DNA from: a virus
Virus record (IMG/VR): IMGVR_UViG_3300032213_001433
Span: 1-23,575 of that record
DNA length: 23,575 bases
Reading direction: 5' to 3' (one strand)
A program made the position numbers and the translations under genes. This document shows, one piece after another, positions 1 through 8,038 of this stretch; the first letter of the stretch is position 1, and each line of letters begins with the position of its first letter. The notes below the pieces were generated by a model. It saw nothing but the letters and a program-made list of their open reading frames with translations, ran no database searches and was not told the origin of the DNA.

Positions 1-59
1 CTCTCAAATACCCCGAATTAAAAAATTGTTAGACCCCTTCCCAAAGGAGGAAAAAAGAT

Positions 60-425
60 ATGAGAGAATCGAGCGAGAAAAACAAAGATTGGCGAATATC
101 TCAAGAGTTCAGTCAACTTAAGAAACTATTAAAGGACATACCCAAAGATAAGTTCAAAGCAGCTGAGGGACTCATGCAACGCGCGGCCTTTATGCGCATC
201 AATCTCGAGGAGCTGGAGAGGGATATCAACGAGAACGGCACGATGGAAATGTTCTCCCAGACCAAGGATGTCGAATATGAGAGAGAACGCCCAGCGACCC
301 GCATCTACAACGCAACGGTGAAAAACTATCAAGCCATCTGCCGACAGCTGTTTGACATGCTCCCACAAGAGACTGCCAAGGTGGAAGCTGATGAACTCAT
401 GGGCTTTGTCAAAAGGGCAAAATGA
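60..425 (+). CDS. terS: Terminase small subunit (P27-like)
   Basis: This 121-aa basic and acidic helical protein sits directly upstream of the large terminase. P27-type small subunits bind phage DNA and load the packaging motor in the cytoplasm. No catalytic motif is expected or seen, so the call rests on size, helical composition, the C-terminal half (which resembles P27 family members) and gene position. The start is set by a strong AAAGGAGG site about 8 bases upstream. The stop overlaps the next start as ATGA, so the two terminase subunits are translationally coupled. The first 59 bases of the window hold only this leader and its ribosome binding site. Confidence 0.8.
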   Translation: MRESSEKNKDWRISQEFSQLKKLLKDIPKDKFKAAEGLMQRAAFMRINLEELERDINENGTMEMFSQTKDVEYERERPATRIYNATVKNYQAICRQLFDMLPQETAKVEADELMGFVKRAK

Positions 426-2065
426 ACCATATCATCGAATACTGGCAGAAAATCGAATCAGGGGAAATCCAAGCTTGTCGCAGACTCAAACAGCAATACC
501 AAAAAATCATAGACGAGATCAACCATCCACGTGACCCGTGGATTTTTGATATAGACAAGGCCAACCGTCCCATCGAGTTTATCGAAAGGTTTTGCAAGCA
601 CTCTAAGGGAAGATGGATTGGCAAGGGTGTCACCCTCGAACTCTTTCAAAAGGCCAATATGCAAGCGGTCTACGGATTCGTTCACAAGGACACAGGCTTC
701 AGGCGCGCGCGCGAGGTGTTCACCCTGGTTGGCCGAAAGAATGGCAAATCGACGGAGAAAGCCGCCACGGGTCTGTATATGATGGTCGGCGATGGTGAGG
801 GTGGAAGCGAGGCCTATGCGATTGCCACTAAAAAAGACCAAGCCAGAATCGTCTTTTCGGAAGCAGTCAACATGGTCAGCCAGTCGCCTGCGCTTTCCAA
901 GCATGTAAAGAAACGAAAGACGGACATCTACTTTCCAGTGACCTTCTCAAAGTTTGAACCCTTGGCGAGTGATTCCAACTCACTAGACGGACTGAATGTC
1001 CACAACGGCATTATGGACGAGCTTCACGCGATCAAGGACCGTAACCTCTATGACGTGGTTAAGCAAGCCATGTCCGCGAGGGAGCAACCTCTACTCGACA
1101 TGATCACCACCGCAGGGTTCGTGAGGGAGTGTATCTTTGACTCCATCTACGACTACGCCTGCAAAGTTTTGGACGGCGCCATAGAGGATGAACGCTTTAT
1201 GAGTTTCATTTACGAACTCGATGAACGCTCCGAGTGGACAGACTTTCGGATGTGGGAGAAAGCTAACCCTGGACTCGGGACTATCAAATCATACGAGGAA
1301 CTTGCGGCCAATGTGGAAAGGGCAAAGAATGACCCAGACTTTTTGCCAACCGTCTTAACAAAGGACTTCAATGTCAGGGACACTGTCGCGGGGACATGGT
1401 TAACCTTTGACGCCATCAACAACGAGGAGACCTTTGACATCGAAGACCTCCACAACACCTACGCCATCGGTGGAGTGGACTTATCAGCGACGACAGACTT
1501 GACTTGTGCCTCCTTAATCATCATGCGACCGAACGACGAAAAGAAATATGTCATTCAGCAATATTTCCTTCCGTCAGAGTTACTGGAGCAACGGGTCGTC
1601 GAGGACAAGATTCCTTACGACAAATGGCGCGACAGGGGTCTCCTGACTCTCTCCCAAGGCAACAAGGTCAACTATTCAGACGTCACCGACTGGTTCCTCA
1701 GAATGCTGAACGACCACTCCATCCACCCTCTCTACATCGGTTACGACCCGTGGAACTCATCCTACTGGGTGGACGAGATGAAGTCTAGAGGCTTCAGCAT
1801 GCTGGAGGTTCGCCAAGGGGTCAAGAGCATGAGCCAACCCATGAAGGAGCTTGGAGCTGATTTAATGGCGAAAAAGATAAATTATAACAACAATCCGATA
1901 CTCAAATGGAATTTAACCAACGTCTCGGTTAAGAGAGATGAAAATGACAATATTCGCCCAGTGAAGGGACAGAACCAGAGGCAGAGAATCGACGGGGCTG
2001 TCTCTTTGACTATCGCCTACGTGGTGCTATTTGAGAAAATGTCAGATTATCAAGCTTTGATATAG
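422..2065 (+). CDS. terL: Terminase large subunit
   Basis: This 547-aa packaging ATPase and nuclease cuts concatemeric DNA and pumps it into proheads through the portal. The N-terminal ATPase domain has a Walker A variant GRKNGKS (residues 104-110), a Walker B GIMDE (196-200) and a coupling motif ITTAG (228-232). The C-terminal RNase H-like nuclease domain starts at about residue 345. Its probable metal-binding aspartates are D353 (GVDLS), D442 (GYDPW) and D524 (RIDGAVS). Length and motif order fit the HK97/P27-associated TerL family, which often goes with cos-type packaging; the end type itself is not visible here. It overlaps terS by 4 bases. Confidence 0.96.
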   Translation: MNHIIEYWQKIESGEIQACRRLKQQYQKIIDEINHPRDPWIFDIDKANRPIEFIERFCKHSKGRWIGKGVTLELFQKANMQAVYGFVHKDTGFRRAREVFTLVGRKNGKSTEKAATGLYMMVGDGEGGSEAYAIATKKDQARIVFSEAVNMVSQSPALSKHVKKRKTDIYFPVTFSKFEPLASDSNSLDGLNVHNGIMDELHAIKDRNLYDVVKQAMSAREQPLLDMITTAGFVRECIFDSIYDYACKVLDGAIEDERFMSFIYELDERSEWTDFRMWEKANPGLGTIKSYEELAANVERAKNDPDFLPTVLTKDFNVRDTVAGTWLTFDAINNEETFDIEDLHNTYAIGGVDLSATTDLTCASLIIMRPNDEKKYVIQQYFLPSELLEQRVVEDKIPYDKWRDRGLLTLSQGNKVNYSDVTDWFLRMLNDHSIHPLYIGYDPWNSSYWVDEMKSRGFSMLEVRQGVKSMSQPMKELGADLMAKKINYNNNPILKWNLTNVSVKRDENDNIRPVKGQNQRQRIDGAVSLTIAYVVLFEKMSDYQALI

Positions 2066-2077
2066 GGAGGTGATGAC

Positions 2078-3298
2078 TTGGAAAGACGGTCACTTTATCA
2101 GATAATTTTCGGCCAGAAGCAACAAAAGCAACAAAACACTTATACTCAACTAAAAATGCTCCAAGGGTACCAGCCGACCTTTAGCACATGGTCAGGCTCC
2201 GCCTACGACTCCGATGTGGTGAGGGCGTGCGTGGATTCTATCGCTCGCCATGCAGCAAAACTGCGACCCAAGCACATCCGACGGATGAACGGGGAGATAC
2301 AAGCGGTCAACTCGACCACGGTGAGACTGTTGCAGACGTCTCCGAACCCGTATATGAGTGCTTATGACTTTTTTTACAAGTTAGTGAGCCTCTTAATGGT
2401 CAAAAACAACGCTTTCGTCTATGTCGACTATGACCCGATGGGCAATCCCAAGGCCTTCTACCCCATCGACTATAGCCAAGTGGAGTTTCTGGAGCCAAGG
2501 ACGGGCAAACCCGAGATCATCGCCAAGTTTCAATTTAACTCGGGTCAAACGTATGTTCTACCCTATACGGAACTCATCCATTTACGGAGATTCTACTTTG
2601 ACAATGACCTATTCGGCTCGTCGAACGACAAAGCCATCAATCCAACCCTCGAACTCATCCAGACGTCAAACGAGGGGATTATCAACGCAGTCAAGCAGTC
2701 AGCGTTTCTGAGGGGCTTACTCAAATACACGAACATCCTCAAGGCTGAGGACATGAAAGCGGCCAAGGATAAGTTTGTGGAGGACTACTTAACCGTCACC
2801 AATCAAGGCGGGATCGCGGCGATTGACAACAAAGCGGACTATGTGGAACTCAAGAACGAACCCAAGATGGTGGACGCCAAGCAGATGGAATTAATAGACT
2901 CCAAAGTCTACCGATTTTTCGGGGTCAACGAAAAAATCGTCAAGTCGAATTTCTCGGAGGAGGAATTTGGCTCTTTTTATGAGAGCGTCATCGAGCCTCT
3001 GGCCATCCAGATGAGCCTTGCGTTCACCAATCAACTTTTCAGCAACCGAGAGCAAGGTTTCGGGAACGAAATCATCTTCGAGGGCAATCGACTGCAGTAT
3101 GCAAGCAATCAAACGAAACTACAATTCTTAGCCATGGTGGATCGCGGGGCGATGACACCAAACGAATGGCGAGAGATTTTCAACTGGGCGCCCGTGGAAG
3201 GTGGAGACCAACCCGTGAGACGCCTAGATACCGCAACTATAGGAGGTGAACCGAATGGACAAGGAACGCAGACTGACAATGGAGATCAGGTCACTTGA
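2078..3298 (+). CDS. Portal protein (HK97 family)
   Basis: This 406-aa protein should form the dodecameric ring at the capsid vertex through which DNA enters and to which the tail attaches. It has features typical of the HK97 family: an N-terminal segment with YDSDVVRACVDSIARH (about residues 42-57), a central region with NPYMSAYDFF and LLMVKNNAFV, and a late segment with FFGVNEKIV. The start is TTG, supported by GGGAGGTGA six bases upstream; no in-frame ATG lies near it. The C-terminal tail is rich in Gly, Gln, Thr and Asp and overlaps the next gene in another frame, a common arrangement for portal and protease pairs. Confidence 0.95.
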   Translation: MERRSLYQIIFGQKQQKQQNTYTQLKMLQGYQPTFSTWSGSAYDSDVVRACVDSIARHAAKLRPKHIRRMNGEIQAVNSTTVRLLQTSPNPYMSAYDFFYKLVSLLMVKNNAFVYVDYDPMGNPKAFYPIDYSQVEFLEPRTGKPEIIAKFQFNSGQTYVLPYTELIHLRRFYFDNDLFGSSNDKAINPTLELIQTSNEGIINAVKQSAFLRGLLKYTNILKAEDMKAAKDKFVEDYLTVTNQGGIAAIDNKADYVELKNEPKMVDAKQMELIDSKVYRFFGVNEKIVKSNFSEEEFGSFYESVIEPLAIQMSLAFTNQLFSNREQGFGNEIIFEGNRLQYASNQTKLQFLAMVDRGAMTPNEWREIFNWAPVEGGDQPVRRLDTATIGGEPNGQGTQTDNGDQVT

Positions 3299-3833
3299 CA
3301 TAGAGGATGAGCAAATGATTGTGGAGGGGTACGCACTGAAATTTGACTCTCCGACTGTCCTCTACGAAATCGACGGGGTTGAGTATTCAGAGGTCATCGA
3401 GCGGGGTGCGTTGGACAACGCAGACCTGACAGACGTGCCGTTCAAATACAACCACTCTGATCACGTCATGATCATGGCAAGAACTCGTAGCAAGACTTTG
3501 AGACTCGTGCCAGATGACCAAGGGCTGTTTATACAAGCCAACTTAGCGAAAACAACCGCGGGCAAGGACTTATATGAGCTGATCAAACGGGGAGACATCG
3601 ACAAGATGTCTTTTGCTTTTACTGTCGGGGAAGATGCCTACGACAAAAAGACCAGAACCCGCAAAATCAGGGGAATCAAAAAATTATGGGATGTCGCGGC
3701 GGTTGAAACGCCCGCTTATGATACCACTTCTATTTCTGCAAGGAGTTTCTTCGAGGTGGAGGCCGAAAAGGAACGCAAAGCATCGGAGGATGCCCAATTG
3801 CGACGGAAGTTGCTTTTGAAAACTTATTTCTAG
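3255..3833 (+). CDS. Prohead maturation protease (HK97 family, U35)
   Basis: This 192-aa serine protease should cleave the N-terminal delta domain from the major capsid protein during head maturation. The herpesvirus-protease-like fold is suggested by the catalytic His in YNHS (H67), the nucleophile Ser in KMSFAF (S119) and an acidic residue in AVETPAY (E151), all in the expected order. The start is placed at the ATG at 3255, about six bases after AGGAGGTGA. A GTG at 3246 is in frame but lies inside that ribosome binding site. The gene overlaps the portal 3' end by 44 bases. Confidence 0.93.
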   Translation: MDKERRLTMEIRSLDIEDEQMIVEGYALKFDSPTVLYEIDGVEYSEVIERGALDNADLTDVPFKYNHSDHVMIMARTRSKTLRLVPDDQGLFIQANLAKTTAGKDLYELIKRGDIDKMSFAFTVGEDAYDKKTRTRKIRGIKKLWDVAAVETPAYDTTSISARSFFEVEAEKERKASEDAQLRRKLLLKTYF

Positions 3834-3843
3834 GAGGTTCAAA

Positions 3844-4974
3844 ATGACAATCGAGCAAATAAAGGCAAGAAAACTAGAAATCCGCTCCATGCTTGAGCAA
3901 GACGATGCGGATTTGACTGCCCTTGAAGTGGAGCTGAGAGACCTTGAGGCTCAAGAGGAGAAAATCCAGAAGCGTGCGGCTTTGATTAGCGCGGTGGCTT
4001 CGGGAGAAGTTGAGACACGCAAAATTGACAAACCAGGAGATGACATTATGGACAAAGACATGGAAATTCGCAAAGCCTCTGAGCAACGCGGACGCGAGTT
4101 AATCGAAAAGCGTTCGGTGACTCTCTCGAACAACGTGATTCTGCCTCGTTATGACGCACCTGACCTGAAACCGACTTTCAACGAAGTATCGACTCTGCTT
4201 GACCGTGTAGGCGTGAGAGTCCTTTTAGGCGGCGAAACTTTCCGCCAGCCCTACATCACAGGCTATGGCGAAGGCGGTTACACAGCAGAAGAGGCCAACT
4301 ACACTACTGCTGAGCCGACTTTTAACTATGCAACGATTAATAAAGCCAAAATCACCGCCTATGCAGAGGACACCGAGGAAGTCATCAAGTTGCCTCTAGC
4401 CAACTATGACGCAGAAGTCGTAAACGGCATCACCATCGCTCTTCGGAAGCGTATCACTCGCCAAATCTTGATCGGCGCAGGTACAACAAACACTTTCACT
4501 GGGATTTTCTCGGCCAACGCGACTGCAATCGACGCGGCAACTGACATCTCCGTCACTGACATCGACGAGACGACTCTTGATGAGATCATCTACTCCTACG
4601 GTGGCACTGAGGACGTTGAGGGGACTGCGGTGCTTATCCTCAACAAGTTGGACTTGAAGAAATTCGCCACTCTACGCACAAATGACGGCGAGAAAATCTA
4701 CAACGTCACCAACAATGGCAACACTGGCACCATCGACGGAGTACCGTACATCATCAACAGTGAGTGCAAGGCGACTGCAACTGCGACAACTGGTCAGTAT
4801 CTCATGGCTTACGGTTCGCTTTCGAACTACACCATGACAGTTTTCAGCCCAATCACAGTCGAGCGCTCCATGGACTATCAATTCAAAAATGGCAACATCG
4901 CTCACCGCGGGTCCATCTTCGCAGGCGGCAACGTCACAGCTAAAAACGGCTTCTTGCGCGTAAAACGAGCTTAA
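3844..4974 (+). CDS. Major capsid protein (HK97 gp5 fold)
   Basis: This 376-aa protein is the building block of the icosahedral head. Residues 1 to about 57 form a charged coiled coil (EIRSMLEQDD through EEKIQKRAAL), the typical scaffolding delta domain removed by the upstream protease. The rest contains typical HK97-fold stretches: a glycine-rich loop GYGEGGYTAEE at about residue 140, the segment GTTNTFTGIF near 220, and a C-terminal FSPITVERSMDYQFKNGNIAHRG. The ribosome binding site is AGGAGG about six bases upstream. A UUCG-capped hairpin follows the stop codon. Codon use is strongly biased to C-ending codons, which suits high expression. Confidence 0.95.
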   Translation: MTIEQIKARKLEIRSMLEQDDADLTALEVELRDLEAQEEKIQKRAALISAVASGEVETRKIDKPGDDIMDKDMEIRKASEQRGRELIEKRSVTLSNNVILPRYDAPDLKPTFNEVSTLLDRVGVRVLLGGETFRQPYITGYGEGGYTAEEANYTTAEPTFNYATINKAKITAYAEDTEEVIKLPLANYDAEVVNGITIALRKRITRQILIGAGTTNTFTGIFSANATAIDAATDISVTDIDETTLDEIIYSYGGTEDVEGTAVLILNKLDLKKFATLRTNDGEKIYNVTNNGNTGTIDGVPYIINSECKATATATTGQYLMAYGSLSNYTMTVFSPITVERSMDYQFKNGNIAHRGSIFAGGNVTAKNGFLRVKRA

Positions 4975-4978
4975 TTTA

Positions 4979-5001
4979 GGGGAGCTTCGGCTCCCTATTT
5001 T
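4979..5001 (+). terminator. UUCG-tetraloop hairpin after major capsid gene
   Basis: GGGAGC (4980-4985) and GCTCCC (4990-4995) form a 6-bp GC-rich stem closed by TTCG, plus one G-T pair outside. The C(UUCG)G loop is unusually stable. Only a short TTTT run (4998-5001) follows, so it could be a leaky terminator or a 3' end that shields capsid mRNA while allowing read-through. Confidence 0.6.
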
Positions 5002-5016
5002 CATGGAGGTGGCAAA

Positions 5017-5622
5017 ATGGTCAGAATCGGCATACAAGCTAAAAACACATTCTTAAAATCCGACGGTCTCTCTGACGTTGATCGCGGCTACATCGCTCAT
5101 ATCGAAGTCCCTGCGGCGGCGGCTGTTGTCGCCAATACCACAGCAGTCCTTGCGGCAGTCACATCGACAGCGTTGACGCAAGTCATCACCACAGGCATCA
5201 CAAACCCTGCTTATGCTCGCAACATCACAGCCACAGCAGGCGGCACAGCTGGTGACATCAAAGCGATTCAGGTCATCATCGAGGGTACGAACATGGACAA
5301 CGAAACTATCACTGAAACCTTGCCAGCGTTTACGGTCGATACCGCAGGGACTGTTGCAGGCGCGAAAGCATTCCGCACCGTCACTAAAGTGACTATCCCA
5401 GCGCACGATGGCACAGGAGCGACGACGGCGATTGGATTCGGGGAAGTGCTTGGCATCCCTTATAAACTGCCTCACAACACGGTTCTGTTGGCTTACCACA
5501 ACAACGCTCGCGAGGGGACTCTGCCAACAGTGGCAACATCGGCAACCGTACTCGAGAGCAACACGTTTGACCTTAACACAGCTTTAAATGGGTCGAAGGT
5601 AGACGTCTACCTGGTGGTCTAG
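5017..5622 (+). CDS. Hypothetical head protein (decoration or head fibre candidate)
   Basis: I do not recognise a firm family for this 201-aa protein. It is rich in Ala, Thr, Val and Gly, with alternating hydrophobic and small residues suggesting beta structure. There are no charged catalytic clusters and no membrane segment. It begins with VRIGIQAKNTFLKSDGLSD and ends in a beta-like VDVYLVV. The gene lies directly after the major capsid gene, where many HK97-like phages encode capsid decoration or head fibre proteins. GGAGGTGG provides its ribosome binding site just past the capsid hairpin. The structural role is inferred from position and composition only. Confidence 0.55.
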   Translation: MVRIGIQAKNTFLKSDGLSDVDRGYIAHIEVPAAAAVVANTTAVLAAVTSTALTQVITTGITNPAYARNITATAGGTAGDIKAIQVIIEGTNMDNETITETLPAFTVDTAGTVAGAKAFRTVTKVTIPAHDGTGATTAIGFGEVLGIPYKLPHNTVLLAYHNNAREGTLPTVATSATVLESNTFDLNTALNGSKVDVYLVV

Positions 5623-5623
5623 T

Positions 5624-6124
5624 ATGACTTTTCTCGCTGACGTCAAAAAAGTCTTACGAATCTCCTCCTCGGCCTTTGATACAGAGATTTCGAACCTCAT
5701 CTCAGCTGCCCAAGAGGACTTGAAAATATTCTCGATTGTCCCAGAAAAGGTCGTGGACACTGACCCACTTGTGAGAAACGCCATCATCACCTACGTCAAA
5801 GCTCAGTTCGGCTGGGACAACCCTGACGCAGAGAAGCTCATGACCAGTTATGAGTCCCAGAAGTCTGCTCTCGCTCTAGTCAGGAAGTACAACGGGTACA
5901 CCATCACCTTTTCAGTGACGTCCTCTGGGGCTTTGGCGGATGCGACGGTGGAGTTTCAGGGGCAAAAGAAAATCACCAACGCTAGTGGGCAGGCTGTGTT
6001 CCTCGGAGTGCAACCTAATCAAAACCAGAAGTATGTCGTGACCAAAGAAAACTACACGACCGTAACGGGTGAGGTTGATGTGTCTGTAGATGCAACCGTC
6101 AACGTGGCAATGGTGGTGGTTTAA
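5624..6124 (+). CDS. Head-tail connector (gp6-like) fused to an Ig-like domain
   Basis: This 166-aa protein appears to have two parts. Residues 1 to about 88 are helical (LADVKKVLRISSSAFDTEIS, then LVRNAIITYVKAQFGWDNPD) and match HK97 gp6-like adaptors that form a ring under the portal. Residues about 91-166 look like a beta-sandwich of the carboxypeptidase-regulatory or Ig-like type, with TVEFQGQKKITNASGQAVF and the pattern YVVTKENYTTVTGEVDVSV. The usual gp6-like proteins are about 90-110 aa, so the C-terminal domain is an addition, probably exposed at the head-tail neck. The start follows the previous stop by one base; the stop overlaps the next start as TAATG. Confidence 0.75.
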   Translation: MTFLADVKKVLRISSSAFDTEISNLISAAQEDLKIFSIVPEKVVDTDPLVRNAIITYVKAQFGWDNPDAEKLMTSYESQKSALALVRKYNGYTITFSVTSSGALADATVEFQGQKKITNASGQAVFLGVQPNQNQKYVVTKENYTTVTGEVDVSVDATVNVAMVVV

Positions 6125-6429
6125 TGCTTTGGAGAGACGTTGTAGACCTGATCACGACTGTCCAGACTCAGAACTCCTTCGGCGAGTACGTTGACGGCAC
6201 TCCTGCCAAAAGGACAGTGTTCGCGAACAAAAAGTCGATAAGACAGAGTGAGTTTTACCAAGCCCACGCCCAAGGGATTCGTCCTGAGGTCATGTTTGAG
6301 GTGAGGGTGATTGACTACGCTGACGAGACTCGGCTTGAGTATGACTCAAAACTGTATTACATCGTCCGCACCTACTCTAAAAATGATGAAATCGTTGAGC
6401 TCATCTGCTCACGGCATCCGATGGGGTGA
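6124..6429 (+). CDS. Head closure protein (phage head-tail adaptor)
   Basis: This 101-aa protein resembles the SPP1 gp16 / HK97 gp7-type head-tail adaptor family, small beta-barrels that seal the connector after packaging. Support comes from the early TVQTQNSFGEYVDG, the middle VMFEVRVIDYADE and the closing YYIVRTYSKNDEIVELICS, a typical arrangement of strands. It sits between the gp6-like and gp10-like genes as expected. Translation is coupled to the upstream gene through TAATG. Confidence 0.8.
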   Translation: MLWRDVVDLITTVQTQNSFGEYVDGTPAKRTVFANKKSIRQSEFYQAHAQGIRPEVMFEVRVIDYADETRLEYDSKLYYIVRTYSKNDEIVELICSRHPMG

Positions 6430-6433
6430 TGAC

Positions 6434-6874
6434 ATGGCTAGAAAAGCTTACGTAGAAATCCGCGGACTCGACGAACTCATAAAATCCATCAAGGAGCTCG
6501 GCAAAGCTCCTGGTGTCACTCCTGCGGCACGAAAAGGTATGACCATCGCCTACAATGCCGCTGTATCGAAAGCTCCTGAGGACACGGGGAACCTTAAAAA
6601 AGGCATCATCATGAAAAAGGAACGTGGCCGACGGGGCAAAGCGGTGTATCAGGTGACGATGGATTCGAGCATGAACGATGTTTTTGTGAAAGTCTCCAGT
6701 AACGGAAAACGGAGTTACTACCCTGCGGCGCAGGAATACGGCTTTATCACGCGTGGGGGCGAGTACAAGAGCGGGCGGTATTTTATGCGAGATGCCCTCC
6801 AAGATAATCAAGCCAAAATCGAGAAGACCATCATCGACTCGATGTGGAAATCGATAGACAGAGCCATGAGGTGA
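6434..6874 (+). CDS. HK97 gp10-like head-tail joining protein
   Basis: This 146-aa protein fits the HK97 gp10 family involved in head-tail joining or tail completion. Typical features are an N-terminal VEIRGLDELIKSIKELG, a central KAPEDTGNLKKGI (the APxDTGxL motif, residues about 45-57) and PAAQEYGF plus GRYFMRDAL near the C-terminus. A longer reading frame begins at 6311, but the ATG at 6434 is preferred because GGGGTGATGAC precedes it and the family begins here. It is separated by only four bases from the upstream stop. Confidence 0.88.
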   Translation: MARKAYVEIRGLDELIKSIKELGKAPGVTPAARKGMTIAYNAAVSKAPEDTGNLKKGIIMKKERGRRGKAVYQVTMDSSMNDVFVKVSSNGKRSYYPAAQEYGFITRGGEYKSGRYFMRDALQDNQAKIEKTIIDSMWKSIDRAMR

Positions 6875-6878
6875 GTCC

Positions 6879-7271
6879 ATGACATTTGAAGAGGCCTTAC
6901 GTAACGAGGTGAGTTCAGTTTCTGGACTCGCCTCTAAAGTTTTCCCGCTCCTCGCACGGAGTCAGAATCAATCCCTTTTAGCGGCTCCTTATGTGGCTTA
7001 TGTGTCCACAGAGGGCTTGCAAGAGAAGTCCCTAGAGGGCTATGAGGCCTCAAAAAGAGTCTCGTGCGAAATCCACGTGGTGCAGACAAGTTATACGGGG
7101 ATGAAGTCCCTCACGAAACTGGTGATGGCGAAGATACTGACGTTTCAAAGCCGAGTCATCGGCACAGGTGGACCTTTCATCCAAAACGTGACTTATCAGG
7201 AACCCGTGGAGCTTTATGACGATGAACCGAAGTTATATCGGTGCGTCATCCAATACGAATTTTATTTTTAG
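6879..7271 (+). CDS. Tail terminator / completion protein (DUF3168-like)
   Basis: This 130-aa protein lies between the gp10-like and major tail genes, the usual place of the tail terminator that caps the tail tube and sets its end. The pattern PYVAYVSTEG, a central helix around GMKSLTKLVMAKIL and the closing CVIQYEFYF strand fit the DUF3168/gp17-like fold. Its ribosome binding site GAGGTGAG overlaps the end of the previous gene. No enzymatic motif is present. Confidence 0.72.
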   Translation: MTFEEALRNEVSSVSGLASKVFPLLARSQNQSLLAAPYVAYVSTEGLQEKSLEGYEASKRVSCEIHVVQTSYTGMKSLTKLVMAKILTFQSRVIGTGGPFIQNVTYQEPVELYDDEPKLYRCVIQYEFYF

Positions 7272-7282
7272 GAGGTTAAACA

Positions 7283-7993
7283 ATGGCGAAGCACGCATTC
7301 GGCACTCGTTTAAAAATCGGTGCCAATCACATCGCAGGGTTAACGTCAGTTTCGGGCATCGACCTGACGGCTGACACGATCGACGTAACGACATTAGAGT
7401 CTGCTGACACGTATCGCGAATTTATTCAAGGGATGCGCGACGGCGGCGAAGTCTCCATCTCGGGATTCTTCGAGCCAAGCGACACCAACGGGCAAAATCA
7501 AATCTACACACTTTTCAACTCGGGCGCAGTCACGTCGTTCTCCATCCTCTTTCCTTCGACTCTTGGAGCGGAGTGGACGTTTAGCGGCATCGTGACCCAA
7601 GCCACCACCAACGCAGAAATGGAAGAGGCGGCAACATTCGAAGCCACAATCAAGGTCACAGGCAAGCCATCCCTCGGGTTAACGGCTTCCGCAGGGCTTT
7701 CCGCTCTCGCGCTTACAGGCACAGGTGGGAGCTTGTCGCCAACGTTCTCAGCATCCGTGTTCTACTACACCTACGGGGGCGTCTCGGCGACATCCGTCAC
7801 AGTCACCGCGACCGCGGCATCGCACACGATTCAACTTTATGTGGACGGGGTGTTTTCGCAAAACCTCACCACAGCGGTTGCGTCCAACTCAATCAGCTTG
7901 ACGCTGAACGTGGGTAAAAAATTGACTATCGTCGCTTTTGAAGCAGGCAAGACGTCAAAGACTACTGAAATTATTGTTGTGAAGACGAGTTAA
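7283..7993 (+). CDS. Major tail (tube) protein with C-terminal Ig/cadherin-like domain
   Basis: This 236-aa protein should polymerise into the tail tube. Residues 1 to about 145 match phage tail tube proteins: GTRLKIG, SGIDLTADTIDVTTLES and GGEVSISGFF near residue 55. Residues about 148-236 form a Thr/Ser-rich beta-sandwich resembling the cadherin-like or Ig-like domains often appended to siphovirus tail proteins (LSPTFSASVFYYTY, then VTVTATAASHTIQLYVDG). The extra domain is expected to project from the tail surface. The ribosome binding site is AGGAGG, and a GCAA-capped hairpin follows the stop codon. Confidence 0.93.
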   Translation: MAKHAFGTRLKIGANHIAGLTSVSGIDLTADTIDVTTLESADTYREFIQGMRDGGEVSISGFFEPSDTNGQNQIYTLFNSGAVTSFSILFPSTLGAEWTFSGIVTQATTNAEMEEAATFEATIKVTGKPSLGLTASAGLSALALTGTGGSLSPTFSASVFYYTYGGVSATSVTVTATAASHTIQLYVDGVFSQNLTTAVASNSISLTLNVGKKLTIVAFEAGKTSKTTEIIVVKTS

Positions 7994-7999
7994 CACGGA

Positions 8000-8026
8000 G
8001 CCAGAGGCAACTCTGGCTTTTATTTT
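8000..8026 (+). terminator. GNRA-tetraloop hairpin terminator after major tail gene
   Basis: GCCAGAG (8000-8006) and CTCTGGC (8011-8017) form a perfect 7-bp stem around a GCAA tetraloop, followed by TTTTATTTTT. This is a good intrinsic terminator shape, probably leaky because tail genes follow with no promoter that I can see. Confidence 0.72.
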
Positions 8027-8038
8027 TAGGGAGGGACT

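Noticed and set aside
458-904. 148-aa - strand frame inside terL
   Set aside because: It is antisense to a gene with clear motifs and has no promoter or ribosome binding site.
4979-5001. Full-strength transcription stop after the capsid gene
   Set aside because: The T-run is only four bases and essential structural genes follow without a visible promoter, so at most a partial stop.
5053-5499. 148-aa - strand frame antisense to the head accessory gene
   Set aside because: Cys/Arg/Asp-rich, shadow-like composition; the + strand gene has a good ribosome binding site and operon context.
6401-6880. 159-aa - strand frame antisense to the gp10-like gene
   Set aside because: It mirrors a well-supported gp10-like gene and has no initiation signal.
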